Of a stretch of DNA of 7,452 nucleotides, positions 5,783 through 7,452 are shown one piece after another. The notes beneath the pieces are model-generated. The model was not told the origin of the DNA and made no database searches. It worked only from the letters and a program-made list of their open reading frames with translations. A program made the translations under genes and the position numbers. How positions within the stretch are numbered: position 1 is the first letter of the stretch; every line of letters starts with the position of its first letter. Origin of the DNA: Clostridia bacterium (GTDB taxonomy: Bacteria > Bacillota_A > Clostridia > Oscillospirales > CAG-272); NCBI GenBank assembly GCA_017414605.1, contig JAFQLG010000059.1, positions 1 through 7,452 on the forward strand, read 5' to 3'.

Positions 5783-7452
5783 ATGATGCCAGAGGTTAAC
5801 ACAGACGTAAAAAAGGCGTCCGCTCAAAAATATAACGACCAAAGCATTCGCGCGCTGAAGGGCGCAGACAGAGTGCGCAAGCGCCCTGCGGTAATATTCG
5901 GCTCGGACGGTCTTGAGGGCTGTCAGCACTCGTATTTTGAGATACTCTCAAACTCGGTTGACGAAGCGAGAGAGGGTCACGGAAACGAAATACTGACCAT
6001 ACTGTATAAGGACCACTCAATAACCGTTGACGACCACGGACGCGGCGTGCCGCTTGGATTCAATAAAAAGGAGGACCGCTGGAACTGGGACCTCATTTAT
6101 TGCGAGATGTACGCGGGCGGTAAATACGACAACAACCAATCCGCCGCCTCCTATGAATACTCGTTGGGAACCAACGGCCTTGGCGCCTGCGCAACGCAAT
6201 ACAGCTCGGAATTTATGGACGTTTATTCCTATGACGGAAAGATGGAACGCCACATCTCCTTCAAAAAAGGCGCTCCCGTTACGGGTGTGCTGGAGGAGCG
6301 CGAGCTTGAAAGACGCGAAAAGCGCACGGGTACCGTTATCCACTGGAAACCCGACAAGGACGTTTTCACAGACATAAACATCACCCCCGAGTTTATTCGC
6401 GACGTTTTGCATCGTCAATCCGTCGTTAACGCGGGAATATCCTTTGTTTTCAAATATCAGAACGAGGACGGAAAGTTCTTAGAGGAAAGATTCCTCTACC
6501 CCAACGGCATTTCCGATTATATCGCAGAAACCGTTGGCGATTCGGCAAAGACCGAGCCCGTGCTCTGGCACCTTGAAACTCAGGGCCGCGACCGCGAGGA
6601 CAAGCCCGAATACAAGCTCAAGGCAGACTTCTCGTTCTGTATCTCAAACGCCGCCAACAAGATAGAATACTATCACAACTCAAGCTACCTTGAGTACGGC
6701 GGCTCTCCCGACCGCGCCGTTAAGAGTGCCTTCACCTTTGCCATTGACAAATATCTCAAAAACAACGGCAAATATAACAAAAACGAGGCTAAAATAACCT
6801 TTGTTGACATAGCGGACTGTCTTGTTTTCGTAAGTAACAGCTTCTCCACTATGACATCTTATGAAAACCAGACCAAAAAGGCTATAAACAACACCTTTAT
6901 CTACGAGGCTATGAACGAATTTTTGCGCTACAACCTCGAGATATACTTTATTGAGCATCCCACAGAAGCCGAGATAATTGCAAATCAGGTACTTGTCAAC
7001 AAGCGCAGCCGCGAATCCGCGGAAACGCAAAGACTCAGCATAAAGAAAAAGCTGACGGGTACTATCGACATTGCAAACCGCGTTGAAAAGTTTGTCAACT
7101 GTCGCTCCAAGGACCCCAACGTGCGCGAGCTATATATCGTTGAGGGTGATTCGGCTCTGACCTCCTGTAAGCTGGGTCGCTCCGCTGAGATGCAGGCTAT
7201 CATTCCCGTTCGCGGTAAGACCCTTAACTGTCTTAAGAGCACCTACGATAAGATATTCAAAAGCGAAATAATCACCGACCTTCTCCGAGTTATCGGATGC
7301 GGAGTTGAGTTCACCGAAAAGGTAAAGAGCGACCTGCCTCCGTTCGATATTTCCGCGCTCAGATGGAACAAGATTATTATATGTACGGATGCCGACGAGG
7401 ACGGTTATCAGATCAGAACTCTCATACTTACTATGTTCTACCGTCTGTTGCC
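5783..7452 (+). CDS. parE: Type IIA DNA topoisomerase, B subunit (ParE/GyrB-like), 3' end outside window
   Basis: The frame is open from ATG 5783 to the right edge (556 codons seen). The B subunit binds ATP and, with an A subunit, passes one DNA duplex through another to remove supercoils or unlink chromosomes. The GHKL ATPase shows FEILSNSVDEA (E53 as general base, N57), DDHGRGVP (83-90), GTNGLG (129-134) in place of the usual GLHGVG, and GTVIHW (183-188). A transducer QTK (363-365) supplies the ATP-contacting lysine K365. The TOPRIM domain has YIVEGDSA (E454), PVRGKTLN and TDADEDG (D536, D538, D540). AAAGGA (5772-5777) lies 5 nt before ATG 5783 and 8 nt before a second ATG at 5786; either could start translation. 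The sequence belongs to a divergent Clostridia branch (NCLKS-YDKIFKSEIITDL), so ParE versus GyrB is not certain. The gene diverges from murD. Confidence 0.93.
   Translation, partial: MMPEVNTDVKKASAQKYNDQSIRALKGADRVRKRPAVIFGSDGLEGCQHSYFEILSNSVDEAREGHGNEILTILYKDHSITVDDHGRGVPLGFNKKEDRWNWDLIYCEMYAGGKYDNNQSAASYEYSLGTNGLGACATQYSSEFMDVYSYDGKMERHISFKKGAPVTGVLEERELERREKRTGTVIHWKPDKDVFTDINITPEFIRDVLHRQSVVNAGISFVFKYQNEDGKFLEERFLYPNGISDYIAETVGDSAKTEPVLWHLETQGRDREDKPEYKLKADFSFCISNAANKIEYYHNSSYLEYGGSPDRAVKSAFTFAIDKYLKNNGKYNKNEAKITFVDIADCLVFVSNSFSTMTSYENQTKKAINNTFIYEAMNEFLRYNLEIYFIEHPTEAEIIANQVLVNKRSRESAETQRLSIKKKLTGTIDIANRVEKFVNCRSKDPNVRELYIVEGDSALTSCKLGRSAEMQAIIPVRGKTLNCLKSTYDKIFKSEIITDLLRVIGCGVEFTEKVKSDLPPFDISALRWNKIIICTDADEDGYQIRTLILTMFYRLL

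Noticed and set aside
6017..6418. 133-codon minus-strand ORF and other antisense ORFs within the topoisomerase gene
   Set aside because: The plus-strand frame carries the full ATPase and TOPRIM motif set; the antisense frames carry none.
1..7452. CRISPR array, toxin-antitoxin pair, phage defence or secretion genes
   Set aside because: I found no regularly spaced repeats and no proteins of these kinds. Apart from the left edge, all genes are housekeeping or metabolic.

Overview
The window looks like chromosome of an uncultured gut or rumen type Firmicute (class Clostridia, probably near Oscillospirales). I base this on four things: consensus sigma-A promoters, AGGAGG-like ribosome binding sites, a B-type topoisomerase subunit of the divergent Clostridia kind, and a methionine gamma-lyase family (aluminium-resistance type) gene. 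The lineage is inferred from style only. Most of the window is ordinary housekeeping DNA, and I see no defence, secretion or other undescribed system in it.

Layout. Positions 1-152 hold a broken edge: the end of a serine recombinase reading frame runs directly into the first ~27 nt of a tRNA-Asp gene on the opposite strand. Positions 153-270 are a spacer carrying four perfect hairpins. A complete tRNA-Val(UAC), 271-346 minus, follows, driven by a textbook promoter (378-406) with phased A-tracts behind it (410-443). Positions 407-601 hold no gene, only the A-tracts and two inverted repeats that may end the next operon.

Positions 602-5612 form a minus-strand operon, transcribed in the order murD (peptidoglycan precursor ligase), a PLP-dependent methionine gamma-lyase family protein, a two-domain lipoprotein, and a NifS/IscS cysteine desulfurase. 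Gaps are 15, 16 and 45 nt, and one strong promoter (5628-5656) precedes murD. The murD start is probably a TTG at 5591, not the ATG at 5612.

From 5783 to the window end, a divergently transcribed plus-strand gene encodes the B subunit of a type IIA topoisomerase (ParE/GyrB-like), open at the right edge. The 170-nt gap between it and murD holds both promoters. The operon genes need not act together: cell-wall synthesis, sulfur/PLP chemistry and an envelope lipoprotein share a transcript, and only the two PLP enzymes suggest a common sulfur theme.
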